Shown: piece after piece, positions 22,440 to 34,990 of the stretch
Numbering within the stretch: the stretch's first letter is position 1
Layout of the letters: the number at the start of each line of letters is the position of its first letter
DNA from: Moniliophthora roreri
Taxonomy: Eukaryota; Basidiomycota; Agaricomycetes; Agaricales; Marasmiaceae
Assembly: GCA_001466705.2 (NCBI GenBank)
Contig: LATX02000089.1
Location: 496,001 to 560,000, forward strand
DNA: 64,000 nucleotides
Direction of reading: 5' to 3'
Notes under the pieces: model-generated
Seen by the model: only the letters and a program-made list of their open reading frames with translations
Database searches by the model: none
Told to the model about the DNA's origin: nothing
Program-made: the position numbers and the translations under genes

Positions 22440-23069
22440 GGAAATTGTAATTCAAGTGTGTGCGAGCGGGAAGTGATTTGGCTTTGGCTTTGTTTATAGT
22501 TATTGTTTCCGAGTCTCCGACGACGAGCGGCAAGTAGATCCGGAAAATGCCCGAATAGCGAATAGCTACACTCCGGCTCCGATTACTGGGAAACTCGACT
22601 GTAAACTGGAGATACTCCTAGAAAGGTGGGGGCACAGGAGGAGTACGAGGATAAACAAAGGGAAAGAGGTCAAGGCAACGCAGGCCCTTTCTACGCACAG
22701 CAGCCTTCTACCGCTGATGATACAACGTCGACGTCGCACAGCATGCATCATATTAGCCTTCATTATAACTGTACAAAATGTGTGAACATGAAACTGAAAT
22801 GAATTGGCAATCTAGCCTTGAAAACCTCCATCTCCCTCTGAAGTCCGAATCAAGACCCATCTTAGACCCATCGCAGCCACTGCGTGTCGAAAAGAGTCAA
22901 AGAGGCTAGAGCACACCAGTCAGGCCCAGAGTTCCGTTCCGAGAATATGGATCATTGGATGGGAAACTCTATCCTCATGCTCAACTCGCCCCTCACATTA
23001 CGTCCCCACTTGTCTCCCTGACGTATTCCTATTGACTTATGCCACGTTTAAGCAGCAAGCTTATCTTCT
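22440..23069. other. upstream region of the LisH gene, no gene seen
   Basis: Short frames only. This probably contains the promoter and 5' UTR of the LisH gene. No TATA box stands out. Confidence 0.4.
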
Positions 23070-24260
23070 CCACTGCGCGCTCTAAGATTGAGATGAACCC
23101 ATGCATTGCACCCGAAGACTGAACTTAGAGTCACAAGAGTAAGTTATCATGTAGGGTAGAGGGCACAAGCGCAGCAACGTATATGAACAAAGAAGGATTG
23201 ACGATAGCATTCGGTCCGTCGGAAACGCGGAGGGATGTGAGAAAACATAAGCAAGCCTAGAAGCAATTCTTCCTTTCGGCCAAGCAATATTGCCGAGATT
23301 CAGTCTTTGTGAAGAAAACCAGAAGAAAAACGGACAAAGGACGAAGCTTTGTGAATGGTTCAAACAGACTTTTGGAAGTTTTCCTGGGAAACAAACACCA
23401 TCCTTTTCGACAGGTTTACCTCGGCGAGAAACCGACCCGGGAGAGTGGAAGGTGCAGTGATCTGTGAAGGATAGCATAATCAAATTAGTGAGCATGCAAG
23501 CGAACCTCAACATGACCAATCGACATTCCAAGGGGACGCCAACTTTCGTAGGGCGTCTTACGAAACTGGGAATCAAGGGAGCCAGGTTCGACGTCGATTT
23601 TGTATTCTAAAAAGTCAATCAATGTTCAAGTCAACAAAGTTTGTTAGTCACTCCGCGAAACGTCTGTCATATCCAACCGTACCGTAAACATCATCCCAGA
23701 ACATCTGTTCCCCGGCTCATAACGATGGTATCGTACATCAAGATGTTATTCATTATTACGACCTTATCTCCTACATTGTGCGGTCGACGATTGACATGGA
23801 GCTCGTGGTTTGCACCCGAAAACTGAACCTAAGCCAAAAAGGTAAGTCACCATGCAGGTTAAAGGGGTTCATTCACAGACGACGCAGCAACCCGCGGTTA
23901 CCCGGACAAAGGAAATGGATAAGCCAATTCGATTCGCGGATTTAAGATTCAGCGTGTCGTTCAGTGAGGATGATGTTCCTAAGTCTTGATCCAGACCTAT
24001 CTCTAGGTCGAGGGCGACCCATGAGTACCAATGCGTGAAGGAAGGGCATCCAGACCTAAACATGATGAGCGGATTCTTCGAAGAGCAACTTTCGGTCGAG
24101 TGCCTTGTATGTTCGGGAATCAGGGGAGTCAGATTCGACCTTGTCTCCCAAAGAGTCGATCAATATTCTAGTCAACAAAGTTCAATACTCACTCTATTAT
24201 ATTCAACCGTACCGTAAGCATCACTTCCACCAAACCGTTCCTGGCAAAATTACAAGTTTC
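23070..24260. repeat. decayed direct duplication, units about 0.6-0.7 kb apart
   Basis: Two diverged direct copies are visible. Plus-strand words such as GCACCCGAAGACTGAACTTA (about 23107) and GCACCCGAAAACTGAACCTA (about 23813), and AGTCAACAAAGTTTGTTAGTCACTC (about 23630; quoted in part) and AGTCAACAAAGTTCAATACT (about 24171), each followed by ATCCAACCGTACCGTAAACAT-type sequence, recur in the same order. Frames are broken in both copies. The origin is unknown. Confidence 0.55.
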
Positions 24261-24393
24261 ACAAGTACGTACCATCGTACGCCAGATTTCGGCCATGCCG
24301 AACAGAAATTTTGGTAGCAAGATACTCCTCTTTCGAGAAAGATAGCAGGAAAATAGCGAGTTCGACGTCATTTTCCAAGATCTCAGGCGAAAT

Positions 24394-25071
24394 TCAGGAC
24401 ATGTCTCGATGTAGGATCGGAGGAGGGCGAGATACCGCCTTACAAAAATTCGTCAAAAAGTGCCAGTATTCGGGAGGTTTTGCGACATCTTCCAAAATCT
24501 TCTGCAGTTTTCTTGCAATTCCAAATGACCCTAAACCGAGGCAAACACTGTAAGGGATGTATGTAAGATATGACTTTCTGAAGAACGTACGTGACGATGT
24601 CATCGACTCCGCAAGTCAAGTGTAAGCAACGAAAGGCGGGACGGGAATTTGGGCAGCATTCATTACCAGCGTCTTCATTTTCAGCTTGGCTCCTATCCAT
24701 CCAAAGACACCCGCAAACTCCAGTAAATACTCACGCTTGAGGTGTATAGCTGTCAGTTTTGGAGAATTCAGAGGCCTGAGGCTACATACCTGGTTTTCCC
24801 GAGTTATACGATCCCCCTGTTTCCAGAGATATTGCCTTTTATTCCGAGCTGACGATTCCTTCGGTTTCATGGTACCCTTGCCGCAGGGTGTCGGCCCTCG
24901 GGACTGTGTCGGGACGTAGTGACAGTGTGGTAAGACCGAGAAAAGTCTCACGGTATCTCCAACTCGCATGTCTTGTTCGCCTCCTGACGTTTTCCTCGAC
25001 TTCGACTTCGACTTCGATTCTTCTCTGGCATTTAATTCTATGAGCTGAATTCTGTTATGGAATCCGAACAC
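24394..25071 (-). other. possible coding segment of unknown family
   Basis: Overlapping minus-strand open frames (25071-24616 and 24700-24394) suggest exons. One has a basic Lys/Ser stretch followed by MRVGDTVRLFSVLPHC, another VDDIVTYVLQKVISYI. No domain is recognised and I could not join them reliably. Confidence 0.25.
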
Positions 25072-25594
25072 ATTTCGAAAATTCGCAGAAGTTTGATCAA
25101 AACGTCAACATTGCAGCCGGGTACAGACGAGTTTGGGCAACTTTAGGGGCCGCCGACAGCTTTGAATCTTGACCAACTGCCATCCCACACCCTAAGCTGG
25201 GTACTCGCCAGAGCAATATTCGACATAGACTTGGGCTGAACGCTTCAAGAAGCCTAGGATCCTGCTCCGTGTTGACTCTACGGACTCAACTCAAATACAA
25301 GCTCGTTAAAGAGTCCTATCTAGGTTCCTCAGTTCCTGGACAATCCAAATGCCACTACGCAGCAGGAGTCTGTGATGGTGGCCCCCAAAGAAGGCGCTCT
25401 TATCGAAGCATAGAGGCAGCGAGGTACAGTATAGAGAGTAAGGCCTGTGGACCGGAGACTTGACAAATCCCGCCTTCCGGAGCATGAACGACGGCAGCGC
25501 ACTACTTCCTCCCCATTTCTCCGAATTTATACAGCCCAAACGCTCACCCTGACAATCATACTTGACATCACGAATGTCAGTGCATATCTAGACC

Positions 25595-25970
25595 ATGAAA
25601 TCAGCTCTAGGATCGCATTCCTCACCGTCATCGCGGGGAGCGAATCCCGTTTCTTTTCATGCCACGAAACCATCTCATATTCTTATTTTCCAGATTGCTC
25701 TCGCTGTGATTATTTTGGTGATCAAGTACAAGAAGAAGAGGCGATTCAACGGTGCACCCTTGTAACAGCTGATACAGCTGCAAATGCTCGTACACCAGCT
25801 CGTGCCATTGGGATAAACAGGGTTGTGCCAACCGACCCTACATTACCGCCAGGCTTTATGGCGCCCGTCCGGAACCAGATCAGACTTCACTTCAGACAGT
25901 GGACCCGCCGCCACCTGCATATTATAATTCTGTGAGTGCTGGCTCTACCTTGTGGTATGGACACGAATGA
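25595..25970 (+). CDS. small single-pass membrane protein with PPxY tail
   Basis: The ATG at 25595 opens a short Ser-rich luminal or extracellular segment, then a hydrophobic helix IALAVIILVI followed by a stop-transfer cluster KYKKKRR. A GT-AG intron (25762-25798, only 37 bp) joins the frame to a second exon that ends GHE-stop. The cytosolic tail contains DPPPPAYYNS, which includes a PPAY (PPxY) motif that can bind WW domains, as in Rsp5/Nedd4 ligase adaptors. Total about 112 aa. The very short intron is the weak point. Without it the protein would stop right after the basic cluster. Confidence 0.5.
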
Positions 25971-28220
25971 TCCGAGTCTGTGTGTTATGAACAGAATGGT
26001 TAGTTATTTGGATATCTTGCAACGATGGTGGATTTTACGGTCCGAGATCATCTCTTGCTCGAGGATCTTCAAGGCTCGTTCCTCCACGCCTTGAAAATCT
26101 GACATCAAGTTCATCTCTTCTGGCGTTTGGTTTCCGGTGTTATGGGCAAGTGCTATGCAAACATCCGACTCTTTATCACTGTGAACTCCCATACACCTTT
26201 GCAATCTATGCGGTTCGAGAAGCTGTTGGGTGCAAGATGATTATATGGCCAATGATGCTACTAAAACTGATTCACTACATATCTGACCTGGGCTGTGCTC
26301 TCGAAGGGACCCATGCAATCCTTCTGACGGCACCTTAGCCCATGAAGATACTCTTGAAGCTTCACTAAGGCACTAATCTCAGTGGTACAAAAAAAACGAC
26401 AGTACTACGTGTCGGGCTCGAGATTTATTAACAATGTCCTTCCTATGAACCGCTACTAGTGCCCCTATTACTTCCCCCAACGGTGACGACCTTCCTCCGA
26501 ACTTTCATAGCTTGATAATTTTTTACACTCAGAACGCTCATGCGAACGAAGTCTATGTCACTTCTTGCTGCACAAAGAATGGCACATACGTCCCCAGTTT
26601 TGTTCGTTGCTGCAGTTGTTTTATTGAACAAACTCGTGAAGAATCGAGATGGAAAATGGCTATGTCGCGGTAATGATTCTGGGGGGGAGGAACCGTCGTG
26701 GCTGGAGGTACTCCGAGTCGTACATCGACGCGTGGCGGTGCAATGGGGTGATGAATAGGATCGAGACTACTATGCTACTTACCACCTTACGGCTAATCCT
26801 ACTTTGAGTACTTTGAATGGGTAAAAAGCAAAATAAGCCCATTTTCCCTTGGAAAGGAAAATTCTTTCTCGGATATTGCAATTCACCGAGGTTACATTGA
26901 ATAAACTACTTTTACTTAGAATATTTTACTTGGCGAGTGAGACCGCTGCCTGATGGAGCGATGACTGCCTAATTGGTTTCGCTGTCCTGTCCGCCACCAC
27001 CAGCACCATCCAACCAGTATGGGAAGCACCAAGTCAACGCCACGGCTACTGACTCACCCCTCCCAAAAGGAACTCCGAGGCCACCCCACTGTCTACGCCC
27101 CGCCGACATGTCCGTGCTCTATGGACTCTGTGTGCTCCGTAGGAATCACCAGGACATCTGATACAACAAAATTAGTGTCATTAGGCAGAAAGAGCTGAAT
27201 AACGCACCTTTGGACCAGTAGAGAGAAGCGCCCGCTGCGCCGGCACAGAACCTCGCTCGCGGTTTGCACGTGAATAAGGGGAAGTAAGACCTGGTCGAGC
27301 CAGGTAATAAAATTTCGCTTGACCGTGTATGGTTCTTGTTATACGCGGCACCAATCTAGGTCAGACAAACTGGCTATCAGCATTGCAATGTCAATGAGAA
27401 TGTCACTGCCGACGTACCATTTCTTTTCACTGCAACTGCGACCTTCAGACTCCGAATAAGACTTGCATACATGGAGAATATCACTGTCGGTCTCTGCAAT
27501 GTGATCATGAACTTGATATACATACCTTTAGATTGACTGGCATTCTTGAACTCCAGGCGGGGCTTTACTTGGACTTTACGAGGGGAAGAGTCTGGAGACG
27601 AGCCGGAAGGGGGGGTGATGGTTGAGGAAAAGAAGGTTTGCTCGTGGGAACGCCACGCGTTGATAGCGGATAACCCAAGACGATCGATCCGTTGCCCGAG
27701 CCGCCCACGGAAGCAACCAATCATGGTCCAGGATTTCAACTGCTTCCAAACTGCCCACTCGAGCTCAGTGGCCGATGCTGTCGACTCGTCTAAATCATTC
27801 TGTTAGTACTACATTTCTCATGAATCCTGCTTACAGCCTTTTTGGAAAACCTTGTCCAAATGCCTCTCGGGAAAAATAATAAAGGATTTGTCCATAAGCG
27901 ACACTAGCCGAGGTCTTGCCGACTACGCGACAAGCATGTAGAGGATTCTCGTCACTTGCAAAAATAATACTTTATAGTTTTCTTTCTCGTTCTTGAGAAC
28001 GGCTGCCTCGAGGACAAGGTTTTCCAAAACGTTGTAAGCGGCTAAACATTGGCTAAACACTTTTCTGGCTGGAAGAACTCGGGTTCCGAACAGATACATG
28101 AAATTTTAGACGATCCGCGCACGGCACCAAGGGCGACTATTCAATCCATGTCGCATGACTGAACAGCACGGCCCTCTTCGCCCATCCGAAAGTGCGTAAT
28201 ATATTTCCTTGAGGTGAGGT
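25971..28220. other. gene-poor region
   Basis: No confident gene is seen. A minus-strand frame from about 27800 to 27500 (ATELEWAVWKQLKSW..., Ser/Pro-rich later) ends at a possible donor and may be an exon of an unknown gene. Frames at 26004-26204 and 26540-26758 have no recognisable features. Confidence 0.3.
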
Positions 28221-28225
28221 CGTGG

Positions 28226-28233
28226 TATAAAAG
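28226..28233 (+). promoter_or_regulatory. TATA box of cerato-platanin 3
   Basis: TATAAAAG lies 67-74 bp upstream of the ATG at 28300, a standard spacing for a strongly expressed fungal gene. Confidence 0.65.
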
Positions 28234-28299
28234 GTCACTGACATCTTCTGTGGTGTTACATCCCTACGGTCATTCCCAACCTAATTCCTTGTCATCATC

Positions 28300-28880
28300 A
28301 TGAAGTTCATTGCTGCTATCGCCATCCTCGTCACGTCCGTCGCTGCACTCAGCTTCAGGCGCAACAACGACGGCCAGACTTACAAGTTGCGATACATCAC
28401 TGAATACGACGACCCCGACTACCCCTTGAGCAATGTTGCTTGCACGAGCGGAGAGAATGGCCTGCTCCACAAAGGCCTCAACAAGGTTAGGGATATACCC
28501 ACTTCCGCTTCCAATGTCAATGTCTATGTTGGGGGCGTTCACGCTGTCGAGGGCTTCAATTCCGAGGAATGTGGCTCGTACGTCCCAATTACCGGCCTTC
28601 TTTTTTTTCTTCTCAGACTGAATTCTGTGTACGCTAGATGCTGGGAAGTCTATTACCAGGACAAGAAGATCCGTGTTGTCGCTATTGACACTGCTCAAGA
28701 CGGTTTCAATGTCGCGAAGAAGGGTATGGATGAGCTGACGAACGGACAGGCGTACAATTGGGGTGTCGTTGATGTTACAGCGAGGAAGCTTCAACCGGCA
28801 GACTGCGGACTCAGTGAGTGACTCCTATCTTCAAGGCAGTATCTGGGGATACTAACGATGTAATTCTGGCAGGCTCTTAA
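28300..28880 (+). CDS. cerato-platanin family secreted protein 3
   Basis: Three exons: 28300-28577, 28638-28813 and 28873-28880. The first intron splits the CGSCW motif: GGC TC joins ATGCTGG to give Gly-Ser-Cys-Trp. The second leaves only LSS-stop. The protein has a signal peptide (MKFIAAIAILVTSVAAL). The conserved blocks are YKLRYITEYDDPDYPL, NGLLHKGLN, ECGSCWEV, DGFNVAKKGMDELTNGQA and a terminal DCGL. Cysteines sit at the four cerato-platanin positions. It is closest in motif layout to copy 1 (5.7 kb) but lies on the other strand and has introns that copy 1 lacks. The mature start has an unusual Arg-Arg-Asn-Asn stretch. Confidence 0.92.
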
Positions 28881-30364
28881 GATAGTAACTCGATCATTAC
28901 TCATGGACAGATTCATTAACGTTGTAAACGTCCTTCATGAACTGTAGTACTCCAGTACTCTACGGACTAATATATAGCCAGCACTGTTCAAGAAGAAGGG
29001 ATGAAAAGAAGTTCGCAAAAGTTGTAAACTGACTGACTTGTCCTCTCAACATCTACACTAATGCTCATAAGCACCCTCTGTCCTTCCGGTGACCATGTAC
29101 TTCACATAAGCGGTTGGAATTTGCAGGTTCCTGTTTACGGCCAATTCGCGCATTGCTGAGTTGGGAAGAATATTGTGTGGCCTCGTAGAGGCACTCGTAA
29201 ATCCAATCCCATCTTTCTACGCGTTTCAGGAATTTGTTACATTTCTAGACTGATTGCCCGTTGAGTACAGCATCATCATACTGCATGGCAGCGGCGATTC
29301 TATTGTACTTGTTCGACGGACCTCGTCGTAGCGCACCACTGCCAAATCCCTAAAGTTGACGAGGAGATTCTTCAGACAGTCATCTGGAAGCCCTCCGTCT
29401 TTACGCATTTTGCGTGACCTCGGAGATCGCCTCTGTCAACTAAGGACTAAGGATAGTAAACTACCTCGGCGAACCTAACTGTGCCCATGTAGATACATAC
29501 AGTAAAGACGAACTCTACCAGTATACTAATGAGCGAGAAAAAAAAAAAAAGCTGACAGGCACGTCGTGTCACGGTAAAGTAACGTAACGTAACTCTACTG
29601 AGGGGCCTATCGAGCGAAAAAAAAATAAAAATGGTGAGGTGGAGGGGTCAAGGAGCGATGGTTTGTACGCGTAAAGCTTGTCCTGTGTCGAATCTGAATG
29701 ACACCTGTGTGGCAAAGTCGGACATGGGGGAGTGTAGAAACTGGTAGTGTCCGACAATGTATCCGGCTGGGAGCGGAGTCTACACGACGAGGTGAGTCGA
29801 AACGGATGTGGAAAGCACGAGCTTGATGCTCAAATGCATGTAGACGAGCTTGGATTGTCTGAACTTCATGCAGCAGCTTCGTATGCGTCGCACGTTGCTT
29901 GCGAGCGAGTCTGAAGCGAGCACATACTGCATTCGAGTCGCGGGAAGGTAGACAAGGGGAACCAGGAAGGATGTCCAGTCGGCAACGGCGACGACGCTTT
30001 GGATGGGGTGATTTTTGAAGAGCTCCTAAGAGCTTAGGATGAGGACGAGGGCGTTGGAAAGGAGGATGTTTGATTGGATTTCCAAAAATGGAAATTTTAT
30101 ACATGTTGTGCGATTGAAAGGCGTCCGAAACCTCACTAGGAGGACCTAGTGGTACCGAGCAGACGAACTGTCGACGATGCTGAGTGCCCGAAGCTCAACA
30201 GAGGCTGGAACGCAACGACAGCCACGAGGATGGTCACGGTGGTGGTTGTTGTTGGTACCGCCTGTTGTATGACCCCGACAAATCATTATACTCAAGTTTC
30301 AAACTGTAGAAGACATTGATGAGCTCAATGTCGAACTAAAAAGGCAAGAGTGAATACCAGTCCC
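28881..30364. other. intergenic, one weak minus-strand frame
   Basis: A 165-codon open frame on the minus strand (30104-29607) is rich in Arg, His and Pro. Its middle is helical (about RKQRATHTKLLHEVQTIQAR) but it has no known domain. It may be an unknown gene or chance. The left flank of the copia element ends at 30364. Confidence 0.3.
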
Positions 30365-30632
30365 TGTTGAGACAGAACGGAGACGTAAAGCGCAGTGGAG
30401 TGTGCTCAACTCACATTTGTACGAGAGCTTGTTTAGAACCTTGAGGGTTGTAGAGGTGCGATGTGCAGAGTAGTCAATGTAAATTGAACTGAGGAATGTA
30501 GCTACATACATGCTTGCTTTTATACTACTCTNTACTTTGTAAGTTCCGTAGTTGATCACATACGCAAGTAATACAATAACTAGTGTTCCTAATGTACCTA
30601 GTTTAGTATAGTACAGGTACTGTGCTTCAACA
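30365..30632 (-). repeat. 3' LTR of copia element (gap inside)
   Basis: It begins TGTTGAGACAG and ends GTGCTTCAACA on the plus strand. The N at 30532 stands for 250 bp present in the other LTR (43333-43582). Adding this gives a full LTR of about 517 bp. Confidence 0.85.
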
Positions 30633-30645
30633 CTCCCCCTCACTA
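30633..30645 (-). other. polypurine tract
   Basis: The minus-strand purine run TAGTGAGGGGGAG lies immediately inside the 3' LTR, the usual plus-strand primer site of LTR elements. Confidence 0.75.
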
Positions 30646-30674
30646 AGTTTGTGATAAACTTTGTAGTGATTGAG

Positions 30675-31699
30675 CTATATGGAGGAATCAGTCTTAAAGA
30701 ATGTAAGGCCGAGAAATTCTCTGTGGCGTTGAAATTTGTCCCAAGGTAGATTCTTCGTCATAAGATCCGCGGGTTGTTGATTTGTGGGGATGAAGAATAC
30801 TTCTACTTTTTTCTTGGCAACGCATTCTCGAATATGGTGATATTTGATATCAATGTGCTTTGTTCGTTTTTCAGTAACTTGATTTTTACTGATGAAAATA
30901 GCACCTTGATTATCACTAAGCAATGGTAGTTTTGCTATAGGATATTCGATTTCAGAGAATAGGTTAATTATCCATTTGATCTGTCTAGCACAGTCAGATA
31001 AAGCCATGTATTCGGCTTCAGTACTGGATAATGCTATGGATTTCTGTTTTTGTGAAACCCAGAAGACTGGAGCACAAGCAAAGTTAATGAGATAACCTGT
31101 CTGTGAGACTCTAGTATCTTCATCTGTAGCCCAGTCAGAATCGGCATATGCTATGAAACCTTGTTCTCCTTGCTTATCTTTGTAAGTAAGAGAATATTTG
31201 CGGGTTCCAATTAGGTATCGAATGATGTATTTCACTTTGTTGAGATGCTCCTGAGTAGGATTTGTCCCATATTGCGAAAGTTTGATGACCGGAAAGGTTA
31301 TATCTGGTCGGGTACCTAAGCATAGATATAGAAGTGATCCGATCACTGATTGGAATTGGGATCTAATTGTAGAGTTCGCTTCTCCTTTATTAGCCGTAGG
31401 TTTGTAACCGGCAGGTAATGGAGTACGAGTGGGATTGGTGTTTTCCATACCAAAGCGTTTAATGATTTTCTCGAGATAGTCACTTTGATCAAGTGAAAGA
31501 GTACGTCGCTTTCGATCTCGAGTAATCCGCATTCGTAGGAATTCTCTAGGTTCGCCTAAATCTCTACATTCCCATATTTTCATGAATTCTTTCTTCTTTG
31601 AGTGAAGAAGGCTAGAATTTGAACCCATGAAAATCGCATCATCTACATATACAATGGCAATGATTATATCATTTCCACGTATAAAGTAATATACACCAG
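30675..31699 (-). CDS. copia RT C-terminal part and RNase H
   Basis: The open frame runs from the gap at 31700 to the stop at 30675. The catalytic YVDD box of reverse transcriptase is intact at 31649-31638. It is followed by LGEPREFLRMRITRD, the KYIIRYLIGT helix, and RNase H with DSDWATDEDTR, SSTEAEYMAL and DNQGAI acidic residues. It ends just before the polypurine tract. This is the most intact pol end in the block. It belongs to the same polyprotein as the gag frame but is separated from it by rearranged sequence. Confidence 0.85.
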
Positions 31700-31700
31700 N

Positions 31701-33658
31701 ACAGTGGTTTTGTGGGTAACTCTAGGAGGGCTGGCTCTGGAATGTGCTTGAGTTCCTGTGCTTTAGGATTGGGGAAGTAAGTAGGAACTGGACAATACTT
31801 GCAGTGTACCAGCTTATATTTCTGACCCAAAGTAGCAGTGTAGCAAGAAAATGAAAGATTTTAATCAAAAGAAAAGGCTCACTGTAGCCATGGCGATCAT
31901 TCAAGAATAGATGGGTTGATACAATAACCTGGTGATGTTACAAAAGTTTGATAAAGTAAGGAATCGTGATGGATATTAGGAAAAATATTGAAAATATGTT
32001 CAGAAACTGAATTGTCACCCTGTAAAAGGGCTTGTAGTGACCTCCCTACTGTAGTAGGAGTCTCATGGGAGATCACAATATGTGACTCCTCTACCAAAAA
32101 GCCACTTTGTTCTCCTCATCTTCTACTTCCTTTACTGAAGCACAAAAAGCTGATAATATGTCGAACCTAGAAAAGACCCACTTTTCTTCATTTTACACTA
32201 CTTTTGGATTGGAAGACTTTAATATGACATGAGATAATGGGTAATAAGGACTAGAGTGAGCCCAGTCTGCTAGTCATTGCCTTAGAGAAGCTATGGAACC
32301 TTGGAAAGTACAATGAGCTATGTGATACGCTATACAGAGGTGTCAAAGCTGTACTTTCTGACTTATCTATGTATCAGATCCAAAACAGATCACTCCCAAA
32401 ACCTGTAGAGAACCTAACTATGGCCCAATGAATGTATTGGCTAGTTAACCAAGCTCTCAAAGTGCTATCAATGGGATTTTAATTTCTATTTTACTTTTCT
32501 ATGACATCTGCAAAGTGCAACCTGCAGTCAAACAGTACAGAGGTACTTAGAGGAGACATCAAAACAGAACAGCAACTTAGAACAGGAACGATCACAGAAC
32601 GATCATCCTCCGAAGTCAATATACAGATCAAAGTCAAAGCAGGCAACCTCTTAATAAAGAGTGCACCAGCGGCTAAACAATACGAGATAAACTAACTAGG
32701 TACAAAGTCAGCTTGGAAAGAAAGAAATCACTTCCAAAGGACATCCACTACCTACAGACAGATACAATAAGAAGCAGAAGAATATCTAACACATAAGGAG
32801 TCCTAAATAAGACCAAGCGTGCATTGTCGAAGGAGATAGGAACAGTAACAGCATGTTCCGAACTTGGAAACCTTGGCATCTAGGCCACTGTCAATGTGTG
32901 GATACTAGAAAGGGAAATGCTGTCAAGAGATAGGACAGATACAGTCATCTGCTCATAGATACCTGACTTAGAAAAGAGAAAATACAAATTATAGAATCTA
33001 GAACGCCTGGAAATGTAGATACCCATGCAGATATGGCTGGATACTCTAGTAGCCAGACTCCGTGACATCTGAGTATTCCCTCTTTTAGTGTCTCAGTCAC
33101 TCATTTATCATTTTCTGAATTATTGGACATTATTTATAATTTTCTGTAGAATATATTCTTTGGACCATATATAAGGACAGCTAGATATTTGTACCTACTC
33201 AAGTAACTCTGCCCCCTCTGATTGTGAATATATGACAAGTTTGTTTGGTATATAAATTTGTGTGCCATTCCAGTTTTGCTTCCTCACTACAGGCCCTGGA
33301 GATTGGTCCTGAGTGACTCCAGAGAGATAGAAATCTGATAACGAACTTGCGTCATAAGAGATAAGAGTAACATCTTGAGTGCGTTATAGCACTTAGTTAT
33401 CTTGAAGAAGTCTTGAACTCTGTAGGGTCAGACTATATTAGCTATTGAGTCTTTGTATGGGACTGTAGCTCTTGTGTTTGTGCTTTGTGCACCATGTTCT
33501 TTGTGTTTTGTGCATGTGTTTGTGATATAAAACATTTCAAAACCATATATACTCCTCTGGAAGTGAACACTTTGAAGTAGAACACTTCAATAAGAGAGAA
33601 TCAACCTAGCTAAGAGTTTTGTTAGCATTCTAAGTGCAGTAACTCTGATCACGTCAAT
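31701..33658. other. foreign AT-rich segment between two assembly gaps
   Basis: This 2-kb block is not copia coding sequence and is bounded by N on both sides. It has no long frame. Its right part resembles LTR or promoter DNA: a CATATATAAGG box at about 33170, T/G-rich sequence (TTTGTGTTTTGTGCATGTGT, about 33500) and AACACTTCAATAAGAGAGAATC near its end. It may be a solo LTR or leader of another element, or a misplaced contig. Confidence 0.5.
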
Positions 33659-33659
33659 N

Positions 33660-34101
33660 CATAAGATCCGCAGGTTGTTGATTTGTGGGGATGAAGAATA
33701 CTTCTACTTTCTTCTTGGCAACGCATTCTCGAATATGGTGATATTTAATATCAATGTGCTTTGTTCGTTTTTCAGTAACTTGATTTTTACTGATGAAGAT
33801 AGCACCTTGATTATCACTAAGCAATGGTAGTTTTGCTATAGGATATTCGATTTCAGAGAATAAATTAATTATCCATTTGATCTGTCTAGCACAGTCAGAT
33901 AGAGCCATGTATTCGGCTTCAGTACTGGATAATGCTACGGATTTCTGTTTTTGTGAAACCCAGAAGACTGGAGCACAAGCGAAGTTAATTAGATAACCTG
34001 TTTGTGAGACTCTAGTGTCTTCATCTTTGCTTATCTTTGTAAGTAAGAGAATATTTGCGGGTTCCAATTAGGTATCGAATGATATATTTCGCTTTGTTGA
34101 G
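33660..34101 (-). pseudogene. second RNase H fragment of copia pol
   Basis: A near-identical copy of the RNase H stretch at 30759-31125, with a few substitutions. It has an internal deletion that removes the DSDWATD acidic block (34020-34030). It is flanked by gaps and is not an intact gene. Confidence 0.8.
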
Positions 34102-34102
34102 N

Positions 34103-34989
34103 TAGCGCTTGGATATCCCAATCCTCAAGAGCGGCTAGTGCAAGTAATACGCGAACGGTTTCAAAGCGTACTACAGGAGAGAACAATTCGTCATAATCTA
34201 TTCCTTCGACTTGTGAGAAACCTTTTGCTACAAGTCGTGCCTTATAACGGCCATCTGTTTTGACGTCAAAAACCCATCTGGATTTTATCGCTTTTCGACC
34301 TTGAGGTAAATCTACAAGTTTGTAAACGTTACGTTCTTGTAGTGATTTGAGTTCGTCATGACATGCAGCCATCCATTTCTTCTGTTCATCTTTTGACAGA
34401 GTTAGGATGTCTTTGTATTGCCATTGACATACGTTGTCAATTGACAATGCTGATGCCATAATGTAATCAAGGTAACGAACTCCCCCTTCCTGAGAAAGAA
34501 TTTGTACATAATTGACCACTTCATCATCAGTCTGAGGTGGAGTTCGATCAATTTCTATATCATTATGATCTTGTTCCATTTCATCCTCATTTGACTGTTG
34601 TATTTGATGTTCAGCAGGTGGAATTTCCTGCTCATGGTCACGACTACTACCTTGTATGAATTCTTGATCAGGACTATCACCTTGATCATTAGAATCAGGT
34701 AAGTTGTTATATGTACGCAGACGTAATCTATCTCGGATAGGCATACGACCCATTGCGTCTCCATACCGCTGTGGTACACGAGTCTGTCTTTTAGGACGAC
34801 TTTGTTGATGTTGACTTGGGTCAAACATCTGTACCCTTCGTCGCATTCTCCTGTTTATATTATTTATTTCAGGATCTATTGGGTTTTGCGGCGGTGCAGT
34901 ATTTTTAGGTCGTGATTGATCCTCACCATCATTCTGGTTATGATGATGATCCACAGGATCATTACCTCCGTTGGGATGATTAGGTTGAG
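34103..34989 (-). pseudogene. copia linker and RT N-terminal fragment, copy 1
   Basis: Encodes the acidic Pro/Asp/Asn-rich linker and the RT start ([16 protein letters not shown], then [22 protein letters not shown]). It is cut by gaps at 34102 and 34990. Compared with copy 2 it differs by a few percent. Confidence 0.8.
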
Positions 34990-34990
34990 N

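Noticed and set aside
23082..23576. 164-codon minus-strand frame
   Set aside because: Lies across the decayed duplication, is not preserved in the partner copy and has no domain.
28270..28794. 174-codon minus-strand frame over cerato-platanin 3
   Set aside because: Antisense shadow of a spliced gene with a clear signal peptide and family motifs.
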